Source: Galerina marginata (taxonomy: Eukaryota; Basidiomycota; Agaricomycetes; Agaricales; Galerinaceae). Taken from it: a DNA stretch of 64,000 nt. Each line of letters opens with the position of its first letter. The first letter of the stretch is position 1. The notes under the pieces are model-generated. The model saw only the letters and a list, made by a program, of their open reading frames with translations, was not told where the DNA came from and searched no databases. Of this stretch, positions 12,340-23,124 are shown piece after piece. The position numbers and the translations under genes are program-made. The stretch covers positions 4,452,206-4,516,205 of the forward strand of contig JAECYW010000001.1 of the NCBI GenBank assembly GCA_023014335.1, written 5' to 3'.

Positions 12340-12520
12340 AAATTCATTTCTTCGTGTAACGTGTTAAAAACAATTTTTGGCTATAGAATATACGAATACT
12401 AGAAAGTTTGTGTCTGAAATTTTATCTCAAAAGAACTGCTGCAGTTTCCGGGCAAGATTTTTTGCGCGCGACGCCCGGAGTAAATCGTGGGAAACAGCGT
12501 AATTTTGACGGCAACCAACG
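12340..12520. other. non-satellite interruption in left array
   Basis: About 180 bp without the satellite anchors, with a poly-T stretch and GCGCGCGACGC. Satellite resumes immediately after. It could be a small insertion; no terminal repeats were seen. Confidence 0.4.
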
Positions 12521-12879
12521 CGGGAGAATTAAACGTAGAAATATCCGAGCAGTACCTATCCATGCAACAAGGGAAGTGTATTACCCATCACTTCAATCTG
12601 GAATGGAAATATGAGACGGTTAGTGGACCAGTCCCGTGGCGTTTAACTGTTCGAAGAGTAGAAAGGTGGTACAGTGCCTTTCACGCCAGCTTGAAATGGA
12701 ATTTCACGACCGCCTGCCCACTTGAACAGACAGTTAGGAAATTAAAATTGTGAAGCCCCACTACTTTAAAGCTGGGAAGGCAATGCAGCACCTTTCACGT
12801 TAATCCAAAATCGTACTCCACCCACTAGAATATAGGCGCCGTACTAATTCTTCATCACACGATAGTTCATTCGGGCACA

Positions 12880-13425
12880 AGAAATTTGGGTGCATTTTCG
12901 TGCCATCGGACTGCGTGCGTGCGTGGTTAACATTACTTAAGATGTTTTGGAGTGCAATTGAAGTGCACCTAAAAGCTTTACAGGGTTGCCTGAGCTTCGA
13001 GGACTAGCCGCCGACTCGGATCTTTGAATTGAGAATTTCTACTCATTCTGGGAGTTTAACGCTAAACAAACATTTCTGAGTACTCGGACACACTTCTAAA
13101 ACTGCTAAATTCTGTTTCTGTACAGCTTGACCCACCCACGCAGTTTGTGCATTGACTTTTAGGGCGTAGCGCTCACTTCCGGCGGAGTTTTAATTCGCTT
13201 GGGCGTCGTGGGAAACCGACAAGGTGAGGTCTTGGTTCAACGATATGGGCGCTTGTAAGTACATCTGTGTGCCGATTTTGTGAACTTGGGTGATATGCGT
13301 GTAAATTGGCACAAAATCGCCGTGCAATTACCGTGAAATGATGCACGGTGGCTGCACGGTTGTGTTCGGTAGCGCAAGGTAAATAAACAACCGTGGTGAG
13401 CAAGGAATACACTCATTATACTAAT
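12880..13425. other. non-satellite insertion in left array
   Basis: About 545 bp of non-satellite DNA lies between satellite monomers. It contains the inner inverted repeat 13048-13207. Its edges carry a weak inverted resemblance (GCATTTTCGTGCCA near 12911 and TGGCACAAAATCGC near 13307), so a MITE-like insertion is possible but not shown. Confidence 0.4.
13048..13207 (+). repeat. inner inverted repeat, left copy
   Basis: The reverse complement of 20278-20457 matches this stretch, including a core of CGCAGTTTGTGCATT, GGCGTAGCGCTCACTT and a block with TTTCTGAGT.CTCGGAC. The pair brackets the transposase gene and the two plus-strand genes after it. Confidence 0.7.
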
Positions 13426-14032
13426 CAAACTTATCGAGGTAGTAAGTAACCTTTCACATCCAACTGAACAGGAAATTCACGATGACTTAGGCACAAAAAT
13501 AGTGGGTCAGTACTTATTCTTATGACAAGGGTAGTAAATTACCTTTCACTCAATTCGAAATGGTAATTTGAGTCGGTTAGAGGACCAACGCGGGAGAACG
13601 CAACTGATTCAAAAATGGAAAGGTGGCACAGTACCCTTCACGCAAAGTTGAAATGGAACTTTAAGTTAGCTTGCCCACTGGAATAGAGGCGCCGTACTAA
13701 TCTCGGATCACCTGGTAATACATTTCCTTTCGCCGGAATTCAGATCAGGCGCCGTACTAATTTCGGTTTAGCAAGGTCCAAAATTCCCTTTCACCTCCAT
13801 TAAAATGAGAACTTGCGACATTTCTGGCACTTGAATATCGACACCGTACTAACTTCATTACACAGGTAGTATTTTAATTAACAACGACTTTGAATTGTAC
13901 TGAAATCTACAATGTGCTACCTTTAAAATGACTTGAGACGAAAGAAAGGGACCTATAGTTTCCCGGGAGCCCTCTGCTCATTGCCTGTCATAATGAACAG
14001 TAAGAACAAGCTACACTTGTAAATTACTGAGC

Positions 14033-17000
14033 TTACTTGGAAGATTCCTTTAATATTTTTCGAATCTTCATCCGATTCCATATTGCCAGAAAGACCCTTG
14101 TATAGATAATTGCCCTATCTTCTCGCATGTACGACACCTGTTTTCGAATTCGGCTAATTCCCCCATTACCACATTCTGCTGCGCTGGTGTTAATCCTTGC
14201 AATTTTTGGATCTAAATCTCCGTAAGTCTTTATGAAGCACGATGGTCCACACTTTGTATGGCCCAAAGCGTGACAATCGTCGATGCCGAAACGTGTGTTC
14301 TTGAAGAAATCAGCTTCACGCGTCATGCAGTATGGGGCCAGTGCACAAGCGTAGTCGTACACCACCCATTGCGGAGCAACCTTCCAGTGCGTTAGCAATG
14401 CAGAAAAGACATCATTCCTGCCTTCCGCCTTAGGAATGCAGTGGAATCCGTAGGCGATGTTATGGGTACACCAACACACCATAATACCTCCAGTAAGTCG
14501 ATTCTCGCCATACTCGGAAAAATACTTTGAGCACTTTGCCCGTTGTTTCCCCCCATCAGCTTTCTGATCGTGTTTCAAGCCGGGGTATTTGGGTCGGTGA
14601 CGTATTTTTGGCATATTATAAAGGCAACCGGACTAGGCGAATTTTGTGAATATTTGAGGCTTATAAAAAGCATGGAAGCCTTACTTTTTTCCAATCTAGA
14701 TCGTTTGGGATAGGCAGATTGCACGGTGGTGGTTTATGTGTCCTGAGGGCCTGTAAGACTTCCAGGGCTCTTGACGACATCCAGTGGCAAACTCCCAATA
14801 ACGCAGAGGGGTAACAATCTGCAGCGTTGTGCGATTCTTCGTATCTGACGATGTTGAACAATGCCGGGATACATCTCAGAAGAGTCGCGTTGGCTGGTGA
14901 TGGATTTTTGATAAATTTATTTAACGCGGCTAGCGATGGTAATGGAATCATTTGCACCACGGACTCTTGAGCACTAATCTTGAAATATAAAGGATTAATG
15001 GTGCCAAATTGAATAACCCAGAATATGGACCCACCTCTTTGAAAAATGCTACGTAATCTCGCGGAGAAGCGAGCTTAGCCAGTAGTCGTTCGACGCCACA
15101 ATATTTTCCGAATAACTCGCCGAGAGATGAGCAAACATTCTGCAAACCTGAGCGCGCTGCAGGAATGGCCTCGATGCGGTCAATGACTTCACGAATAGTC
15201 CGCGATCTGGAAGCCGCTGACTGTGTTGAAACGTCCTCGAATTCTTCATCTTCTCCTGAATCGCCCGCTGTTGTGCCAATCCCCGATTCTTGTGAGAATT
15301 TCTTCTCAACCTCAGTAAGGACAAGCGACCTCCCTGTCAATACTTTCCGGACTAGCTTTCGAACATTGTTTTCCAAAAATGTCTGGCCAGAGACATACTT
15401 CGAAGGTTGAGCCACCGAGTGTTCATCGATTGTTGTCGGAGGTCTGAGTGATGTAGTCAGCTGCTTTTTGCTGTAAGCTAAGGTTACCCCGTCGAAGATT
15501 ACTGTACTGGGCTCAGGGCCGCAGGTCGGGCACTCCATGTCGTATCTGTAGTCTTGCAATTTCGCATAGAGAAACCAGGCATGGCGAAATATGTCCTCGC
15601 TAGCAAACGTGAAATCAGGGGAGAAGGTCATGTACCGACGCTCCATAACGCTGACCCAGGCCACGAACGGGGTTTCTGACGAGGTATAAGCCATCGTATA
15701 GTCGTTTAACAGATCGTGTGAGAAGAGAATCTTGTTGTTATAGTTGAAAAGTCCAATCTTCCTTCCGTCTGCGCCGATGTAGCGCTTGACACTTTTTGAA
15801 CAGGAATTATGGCAGGTTTGGACCTCAATTTCGCAGTCAAAGGGTTCGGTGAGTGTATAGACCTTGCATGGTAATCGGATGACAGCAGCATCCCCCTTCA
15901 CCCGAGAATCGCAGAGGCAACGGGCATCCAAATCTAGCTGAATAAGGTCGGGCGGGCGCCGAAGAACTGGAGGTCTCTCGTATAGAACCTCATCCCGTGG
16001 TAGGGCGGCCCAGGATGGGGGAAGTATCGGCAGATGCGAGATGCACGACTGGCCTCTTGGACTGCTTGCAATTTGAGATAGCTCTGCAAAATTTTAAATG
16101 AAATCCATCTGTATAGTGGCTAATTACACACCTTGTACGTCCTGCATATCAAAGCCCTGATTACCGTCAAGTTGACTATGCGTAGATTGCTCAAGGTAGC
16201 TTTTTGCCCGCCTACTGTGAATGCATATACCACGCCCGTCCTTCGAACAAGTCCAGTGTCCGCCACCTGATTCGCTTCCTACATGATGAACGATCACACG
16301 CGCTTTGACGCTATCCCTGCGTTGATCAGCGGAGACAGAGAATGAGTGCCGATAAACTAAATCGTCTGCCTCCCACAGAAATATTATAACTGGTTGATGT
16401 TTTTCTAACAAAGCACCTTAAGCAGACCGATCAATCCTGAAGAAATCTCTTCACACTCACTTTCTGGGCCAGTGGGAGGGGTAGGGAACTGTTGTGTTCC
16501 GTATTCATTGAGAAATTGGACATGGAAACAAAATTGAGAGAGGCGGTACTGCGGACAGAAGCATCCAACCGAGAATTCGCAGCCCACGGGGATTTTTTGA
16601 AGATGATACCACTGTCCTATCTGCTACGAGTCAGAATGAAGGTCAAGACTTAATAAATTGCTTACTTTAACGCTGCTTCTAGTCCTATCCCAGCCTTGGA
16701 CAACAAAGAGGTCCATTTCCAACTGAAAAAATCCGGCTGCGCCTGACATCACGCAATCGACGTAGTCGGCGTATTCATTGGTCGTTCCAACTTCAGTCGG
16801 TAAGCCTTCAGCTAGATCCTCACTTTCACTGGGATGTTGATCTTCTTCTTGATGATTTTCAGAAGAGACCGTCCCTGGAGAGATTTCGTTGTTCCTGCTG
16901 CTCGAGGGCACATCCAGGTGTGAGATTTTCTGCCGTTTCCACACCTTCCCTGGTTCAAACAGCCGCTGACGCTTTTGCGGACTGCCAAGGAAGTGGTCGA

Positions 17001-17118
17001 GATCTGTTACAGGTGCAAGTTGGAGCTGATCTTCGTCATCAGAGGAGGGGGCAGTAAGCCTGAAGTCGTCGTCAGAAACCATCTTTAATATTGATTCCGT
17101 GCGTCGAAAAAGTGCCAC
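14033..17118 (-). CDS. KDZ-class transposase, intact six-exon gene (937 aa)
   Basis: Exons (minus strand) 17118-16666, 16620-16461, 16404-16132, 16083-15035, 14963-14685 and 14632-14033 join without frame breaks to 938 codons. Introns are 45, 56, 48, 71 and 52 bp. A start at 17082 (MVSDDDF) is an alternative. The N-terminus is acidic with a basic patch (KRQRL, KRQKI). Residues 150-330 are Cys/His-rich (GCEFSVGCFCPQY), followed by CLCDSRV...TCHNSCSK and the family blocks IGLFNYNNKILFSHDLLNDY, SSETPF and ECPTCGPEP. The C-terminal region has GGIMVCWC, VVYDYACALAPYC (Asp831), CHALGHTKC and NTSAAECGN (Glu891), the RNase H-like core of KDZ transposases of the CxC5/CxC6 clade. It is expected to excise and integrate the element; all key motifs are present. 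Confidence 0.88.
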
Positions 17119-17411
17119 ATTTAGATATCAACGCTGAAATGAGAAGGTCAAGCTGAACCAAACATGAGCTACAAAAGGAAAAGGTGTACCAACTAGCCTA
17201 AATTGGTAAGAGGAGACCATATCCGCAATCAATCGGTAAGAATTCTTAAACTCAGAATAGTAGGGTGGCTCTTTATATTGTGAAACAATGGTAAGTGGTC
17301 ACCAATACCTCACCCCTTCGAATTTCATTAAGAATATGTTTACATAATTTTTCAGTGAACTCTAGCGGTGGCACTCCCGACTCACGGCCCACGCATTTAT
17401 CGATCCACGTC

Positions 17412-18783
17412 ATGGCGAACACGCCACGCAAGCGTAAAAAACCTCGCTGCCGGAGGTGCCCTAGTAATCCTTTGCTTTCCGAATGTGAAGTTCATGGGGG
17501 TGGAAGGGGGCGAAATGTAAAGGTGCGTCTTTCATGAGTGGATTCCTTTTGCAGTCCTAACGCGGCCTGATGTTCGAAGGTCAATGGTCAAGTTGAGAGT
17601 GTTGAAGCACTCGAGCCCGAGGCTGAAGCAAGTTCTCTTCCGAAAATCCCCAATCTGGTTTGTCTCCCAATACTATTCATCAAGGAAATCACTGACCGCG
17701 ACCTGTGGATGTGGACTTACTACAGTCTGCACTTCCTCTGCTTCAAACTCCCAACAGACCTGTGCCGCATTTAATTGACAGTCGAGGAGTCATTCCACAG
17801 TGGTATTCAAGCCCTCTGATGATGTATCCGTCTATTCGCTATCCTGCTGCCCAACCGTCTGGCTGGAACCTCCCGATGTTTTCCTCAGCATCAATACCCG
17901 CCACGGACTCAAGTCAAATTCGTACGGATCCGATTCCAGATCCGGCGTTAAGCCCGCTCTTGCCTTTCAGCCCTCTCCCTCCCTCCAGCCCGCTTCCCCC
18001 GTCCAGTCCAATCGCATCATCTAGCCCTCCAGCTGTTTTCAATTCTCTTCCACCACCTCTAACGACATCCAGTAGTATCCACGCTCAATCTTCAAAAGAT
18101 CTCCTGCCAGCACATGGAGATGTCGACAGCGATGACGAAGATCATAGTCCAGGAAAGAAGCGTGTACGGGTTTCCCTTCGAAGCGCTCCATTCGGCTTTG
18201 TTGAGGGGGTGATGAAAGGAACTCAGAAATATCGTGCGCATCCAACTTTTTCTTTCTGTGCTTAGAATTATTCTAACTGTCTTTGTAGAGGTTGCCAGAC
18301 AGAAACCCATGCGTTCAATGATACAGGAAGCGAATAAGGCCAACAAACGTTATAAACGGGAAATAGATAACATTGTCTCGCGTGTATGTTATCCTCCATT
18401 TCTTGACGACTCCTATCTAACAAAAACAGTGCGAAAGGATCGCCGAGGAAACTGGTGCATGGCTTATTTTTGGGGCCCAGCAATCCGGGTCAGGCGCATC
18501 GATTACTTACTCGTCGTCAAAGCTCCGTAAAGACGCGCTTCAAGAAACTACATCTATACTTCAGCAGTTTCAAAAGACCACAAAAGCACTCACCACCGCC
18601 AAATATAACGATGCCAAAGAGTTGGCTAAGCAGTTGCAAGAAGTACTTGCAGCGCAGGAAGCTCAGAAGCAAGAGGAACAGGCGAAGTCTTTGGAAGTTC
18701 AGAAGAAACTCTTGGAGCAGACAACTGAGTTGGCTGCCAAAGACGAATTAATAGCCAAGTATAGACTTCAGTTGGGAGAGTAG
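17412..18783 (+). CDS. transposon-borne coiled-coil protein with N-terminal Cys motif (381 aa)
   Basis: Five exons, 17412-17522, 17580-17657, 17726-18233, 18289-18383 and 18430-18783, join to 382 codons. Introns are 57, 68, 55 and 46 bp with CTAAC or CTGAC branch sites. The N-terminus is basic (TPRKRKKPRCRRC) with Cys residues spaced C-x2-C-x8-C. The middle is Pro/Ser-rich and disordered (about 65-200). A conserved block follows: MIQEANKANKRYKREID and CERIAEETGAWLIFGAQ. The last 80 residues form a Gln/Glu/Ala-rich coiled coil. It is divergent from the transposase gene across 17119-17411, so the two may share a promoter. I do not know its function; a DNA-binding or oligomerising partner of the transposase is an inference from the basic Cys motif and coiled coil. 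Confidence 0.8.
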
Positions 18784-19484
18784 TACGACACTTTAATATT
18801 ATTCTGGTCCACCAAAAATCTGAGTCACTTCACCGGGGAGTCAGTCAAGTGGCAATAAAATGCACGAGCGATAAGACCATTCATTATAACTGGTTGTGAA
18901 TTTGTGCCCAACAACGGACAGAAGGTGTTAACTAAGTAGGTACTGTAGTAGCTACCCAGACGCGAATTTCATTCAAATGGTTCCATGCCTATACAAATGC
19001 AAGTAATTAAGAAAGAGCCAGCGATAATACAGTTATAACGCTATTCAAATCTCGGTATAAAGAGGGTATGATAGCTATTTATGAATCCACGCCGGGCCAA
19101 CATGTTTTCAAATGGATGTGTTTTGGTGGCTTCCTCGACGCAAATTGCTATTAAACGTAGCATGCACTATTCAAGTCAACAGAAATGTCGCTCACCTATC
19201 GACTCAATGTGCTGAGCTGAACGAGAAAACTCTTATGTCAACTCGATCTACCTTAACCTTCTAGTAGCATTTTTAAGCAAAAAAACGGCTCTTCTGGGAC
19301 TTGGGGCTTTCATTTCCTAGGGTAGCATCCTAGTCGCATCCCCGGCGAAAATTCTGGTCGAATCCTAGTGACATCCCCTTCCTATTTGGGCATATTTCCA
19401 CGAACCAAAGGTAGCGCAGGCTAACTACTTTTCTCTTCTTACCTCACCCGGCCAAAATATTTGACCACAGACTCTTCTTCAAAC
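18784..19484. other. intergenic inside the element
   Basis: No gene was recognised. A short internal direct repeat is present near 19326-19376 (ATCCTAGT.GCATCCCC-type units). The downstream promoter should lie here. Confidence 0.4.
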
Positions 19485-20216
19485 ATGGTAAAAGGCGGGA
19501 AAGCTAAAGTAGGCCCCGATGGGAAAACCAAGCATCAACGGTACCTAGAGAAGTGCGTGTCTTCATTCACAAATTTGTATGTATCAACATTAATCGACGA
19601 CAGAAACCGCGAGAAGATATATGCGGCTAATGCATTGAGAAAACGAGAGAAAAGGAGCAGAAGGTAAAGTAAATTATCTATCAGAAAATTATACTTTTGA
19701 ACACCGCATTACAGCAAGGCAGCTGTTGCGGCCGCCCTCGCCACCTCGGACTCGGCGTCGGATTTGACGCAGCCCACATCTTCCAACTCAACCTCGGATC
19801 CTGCGACATCGCAGAGGAACTCGACCTCGCATTCTGCACCACCTCAGAAAGATAACTTATTAGAGAAATTTACGAGATTCAGAGACAACGTCGATCGCTG
19901 GGATATGCGCTGCCGCGACGTGATCAATGTCTTTGACAAGTCCTCAGATTTTTTTGTCGGCTGGTCTTCTGCCACTCCTTTCCCTCAAACTGGAGTTTTG
20001 GTCAAAATTACTAAGCTCTCGGAGGACGGACTGAAACTCCTGGATCGGGGAAGGCAACTTCTTGCTTGGCTGTCACCAGAAATAGGCACTTACATGAAGT
20101 CATGGGAGCAGGTGATGAACTTGGTAATCCAAATAGGCGGAACTCTGGTGACTATGGAACGGATCGAAGTCAGCTACAAAATTTCCGTGATGAAACGTAA
20201 TCAGAGGGGAAGATAA
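19485..20216 (+). CDS. small helical protein inside the element (209 aa)
   Basis: Exons 19485-19552, 19604-19663 and 19715-20216 join to 210 codons, with two 51-bp introns. The N-terminus is basic (MVKGGKAKVGPDGKTKHQRY, NALRKREKRSR). A Ser/Thr-rich linker follows, then a helical domain (about 85-190: LLEKFTRFRDNVDRWDMRCR, GVLVKITKLSEDGLKLLDRG, EQVMNLVIQIGGTL). The predicted helices and basic start suggest a nuclear or nucleic-acid-bound protein, but there is no recognised domain. It lies in the same direction as the coiled-coil gene upstream and just before the inner inverted repeat at 20278, so it may be the last gene of an inner block. Splicing is well supported; function is unknown. Confidence 0.7.
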
Positions 20217-20277
20217 ATGCCCAGTTGATAGTACTGTATGTACTGTACAGTTGTGATGATCAGATTGTTTTATTGCC

Positions 20278-20457
20278 ACTACGACCTCTCACAATGCCAA
20301 GACGAATTGAAACTCCACTGAAAGTGAGCGCTACGCCTTAAAAGTTAATGCACAAACTGCGTGGATGGGTCAAACGGTATGGAATTGATTTTGATTGCTT
20401 AAGAAGTTCGTCCGAGCACTCAGAAATTTTTATTTCAAGGTTAACGCCCTGGAATGA
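20278..20457 (-). repeat. inner inverted repeat, right copy
   Basis: Inverted partner of 13048-13207, sharing AAGTGAGCGCTACGCC and AATGCACAAACTGCG. With its partner it frames 13.05-20.46 kb, which holds the transposase gene and two more genes. Confidence 0.7.
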
Positions 20458-20742
20458 CCAGAAATGGCCATCAGAGTTCTCGATGACACGCATCACGCAG
20501 CGAGATGTTGGTCAGCTGAGTGACTGAGTGAGTGGTAAGACTGATCGCGGGAGACAGCAGCTAAATATAAGTAGACAGATTGATTTATGAATAGAAACCG
20601 CCGTCGCCTCTTTGACGCCCTTTCTGGATGCTGCAGAACGGCTATATCATGTCTCACCCCACCGAAATTCTTGTCTGCGCATACGTAGATGGTGTTAAAC
20701 CGGTCAGTCTGGGTTATATAATTGATTTTTGAGCCGTTCTTC

Positions 20743-21330
20743 ATGCTAGTAAAACAGGGCTTTCTACGTCTTAAAGGCCAACTTGAGGAAGGGATACTTT
20801 TTCCCTCTCGGAACCCGTGCCTGTCCCTTGGTTTGGGTATTCAGTTGGAATTGGATGGCCGTCACTCCAGGAATCGTTACATGGTCTATCGGCCTTTTGA
20901 AAGACCCCACTGGCAAATTGCCCAGCTTTTCACAGGCGAATTCGTGGAGCCGGGAACATTTCTAATTTACCGACCGTTTGGGTACCTCGACGCATACTGT
21001 GACGGTCTACCGGCACTTATATGTGAACTTCACGATTCCATCTCACGAGCCTCGCACAGTTCTATTTGTCCTCAAATCCCACCGAGGTACCGCGAGAATA
21101 CAAGACTTCCCTTACCACCCAAGTTTCCTCACGAAGACGAATTCGAAGGTGACGAAGACGATTACGATACCGAGGAGGAGTACTACGCCATGCTTAACCC
21201 GATGTCTGACGATCCCGAGGAAGAACAGGACGAGGACGAGGATGAGATACGGTTGGAGTCTAGTTGTGACGATTCGAAGAATTTGGAATCTGAAGGCGAT
21301 GAAGATGACTACGATACTAAAGACGAGTAG
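20743..21330 (+). CDS. conserved 'MVYRPFERPHW' protein with acidic tail (195 aa)
   Basis: Single exon from the ATG at 20743. The first 110 residues carry strongly patterned motifs: RLKGQLEEGILFPSRNPCL, GLGIQLELDGRHSRNRYMVY, RPFERPHWQIAQLF, TGEFVEPGTFLIYRPF and YLDAYCDGLP. I recognise this as an uncharacterised protein type recurrent in Agaricomycete genomes. The final 60 residues are a low-complexity Asp/Glu-rich tail (GDEDDYDTEE, twice), as in histone- or DNA-mimicking nuclear proteins. There is no signal peptide or membrane segment. It sits between the inner inverted repeat and the MYND gene and has the intact look of its neighbours. The biochemical role is unknown. Confidence 0.75.
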   Translation: MLVKQGFLRLKGQLEEGILFPSRNPCLSLGLGIQLELDGRHSRNRYMVYRPFERPHWQIAQLFTGEFVEPGTFLIYRPFGYLDAYCDGLPALICELHDSISRASHSSICPQIPPRYRENTRLPLPPKFPHEDEFEGDEDDYDTEEEYYAMLNPMSDDPEEEQDEDEDEIRLESSCDDSKNLESEGDEDDYDTKDE

Positions 21331-21926
21331 GAATCGAAGGATTTGGATCTATGCTAGGTTTATTCAGTGCAGACAAACCATTTAATCACTCTTTAACTTT
21401 GTAAAAGGCCAAATGAATACCGTTTTGGAAGTTTCTCACCATTTGTTTCCAAAAAACCTAAATTTGGGCGTGGTTACTATTTGGGACATCGGAGCCTTTA
21501 CGTGCTACAGATATCAGATTTACTATCGATAGCTATGGCAATCAGGGAGGTGATCAATGTTGCACATGGGTATGTATTTGCACGGATCTGCGAAAGAAAA
21601 AAGACAACAGCTGGACCACCTCAATATTTGCAGTTTTTGTAGTCAACCTGCCAAGTATCTTTTGACGTTATTACAAACCCGGATCGCCTCCAAATCAGTT
21701 TACTGAAGTTCCTGCACCGGTTAAAACTAACCACCTTTCGTCAATGAGGGCTTCATCAATGATGGCTGACATGCTGTTCGATCATTTGATGAGCCGGTGG
21801 AGTGCCTTGATCAGAGAAGAAGATGCAAAAGGCAACCAATTATGCGCAGCTGCGGGTACATGCCTCATGGGAACCATGAAAACGAAACAGGGGAAACACA
21901 AGTTTATTTTTTAATAAAATATAAGT
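21331..21926. other. intergenic between convergent genes
   Basis: 3' sides of the acidic-tail gene (plus) and the MYND gene (minus). Only short frames occur, and nothing recognised. Confidence 0.4.
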
Positions 21927-22652
21927 CTAAAGTAGAATTTCAGAGGCCAGATTCGGGAAAGCAGCGTCGAACGAATTGAGGAAGTTGATTTCTGACCGTA
22001 ATGCATCAAACTGGAGCTTGAGCGGGAGGAAAGGGGTAGAATAATCATAGAGATTGACGGGGAATGATGTGATTGTGAGGGCGGGATCGCGAATGTGATC
22101 GAACTTTGAGTACTGGAAATACATGAAAACACATGTGGGAGGGTTGCATGGGAACCATTTGTGGTAGTCCTCCTGACTGAACGCAGCGTCGACTTTTTTG
22201 ACTTCGAGTTTCTGGAATGCCAGTTTATTGTGAACGGCAGTGATCGGTGAACAGTCCCTCTCGACTAAAGAAACCTTGAAGAATTTTTTGCGCAAGCTGC
22301 TGTCGAGTGTTTCTGGTGCGTCGGACTCTATAATTGTACGGGCAATTTGAGCGAGCCTTTCTTCATGGACATTGTGCCAAGACATAGAAAGTTCGTTGTC
22401 GGGGGCCGTTTGGATTCCATTCTGACAAAAGGGTTTGTGCACCCGCCAGTTCTTCAACTGACATGATGAGTTCTTCAAACAAGCATTTTGAGATCAATCT
22501 TATCGGAAGAATGTAGTGAAACGCACGCAATAAAATACCCCCCGGCAACCGGTGCATATTCGACGGTGTCGAAGTAAAGTGCGACACGAGGCGCAGAATT
22601 GGAAATAATCTGCGTTGCGCTCCCGTCCCGGGAGAATAGAGACATTAGGCAT
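21927..22652 (-). CDS. MYND zinc-finger protein (223 aa)
   Basis: Two exons, 22652-22527 and 22472-21927, separated by a 54-bp intron. Splicing assembles the finger: FCASC and CTGCRGVFYC come from exon 1, and NSSCQLKNWRVHKPFC from exon 2. This gives the MYND zinc-coordination pattern (C-x2-C, C-x2-C, YC-x3-C, H-x3-C) at about residues 18-58. MYND fingers bind short proline-containing peptides and recruit corepressors or chromatin factors. The rest (60-223) has no SET domain or other recognised module; it contains FPCNPPTCVFMYFQYSKFD and ends LASEILL. No membrane segment was seen. It is convergent with the acidic-tail gene and divergent from the 12-exon gene. The finger is certain from sequence; a role in the element is inference. 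Confidence 0.85.
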
Positions 22653-23124
22653 CCGGATTCTGGATCAGGATCAGTGGGAATTAAAGTGCAGAAAGACAGC
22701 TGGAAGCCAACCTTTGACCTCTATGGGTAAATGAAAAAAGGGGATGAGATTATGACAGAAGTTTGTTCCTCAACGGAGGGGAGGTGGACTAGTTAAAGAC
22801 GGTCCCTTATGAGTGGTGTATATCCCCCTTTGGAATTTGATTTTAGGCGCTTCTTTTGGGTGAGCGATTGCCAGGGCATGTGTAACACTGCTTAATTAGG
22901 CAGTTGTGCAGCGTGGATGATTGCAGATCTCATGAGATCTACTCATGTTGACCACGGGGAGAAATGGTAAGCATGGATGCCATTGAGGCGTGGTTAGTTT
23001 TGTTTTGATACTTCTTGTCTCCGAAAGGTTATCCGAGTTTTTTTTCGACCACTCGAGAACTATTGTTTACCTTCGAAAGACTTTACGCCGTCAACTCACT
23101 ATAGTCCTAAACTCCTTTCTGGCA
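22653..23124. promoter_or_regulatory. divergent intergenic region (MYND gene / 12-exon gene)
   Basis: 472 bp separate the two start codons, so it should carry both promoters. No clear TATA box or repeated operator was found. A palindrome GCAGATCTCATGAGATCTAC lies near 22924. Confidence 0.4.

Larger units (their letters stand above)
9700..13900 (+). repeat. left-arm satellite array, ~91-bp monomer with higher-order units
   Basis: Anchors of the type CCTTTCA...TTGAAATGGAA recur about every 91-93 bp (for example near 10626, 10719, 10811, 10902, 10986, 11078, 11171, 11262 and 11355). Successive monomers fall into four types, giving a unit of about 365 bp. Two unit pairs are nearly identical at a 729-bp offset (10564-10870 and 11293-11599); the rest are strongly diverged. 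Short frames inside the array are by-products of the repeat. Two stretches of non-satellite DNA interrupt it (about 12340-12520 and 12880-13425). The array is inverted in the right arm. Confidence 0.85.

Noticed and set aside
9700..13900. CRISPR-like array
   Set aside because: Repeats are long, diverged and have no constant repeat/unique spacer alternation; this is a eukaryotic satellite.
14948..15931. Separate gene for the 327-aa minus-strand frame
   Set aside because: It is exon 4 of the transposase; the frame continues in phase across introns on both sides.
22363..22587. 74-aa minus-strand frame as a separate gene
   Set aside because: It is another frame across exon 1 and the intron of the MYND gene; only the spliced frame gives the zinc ligands.
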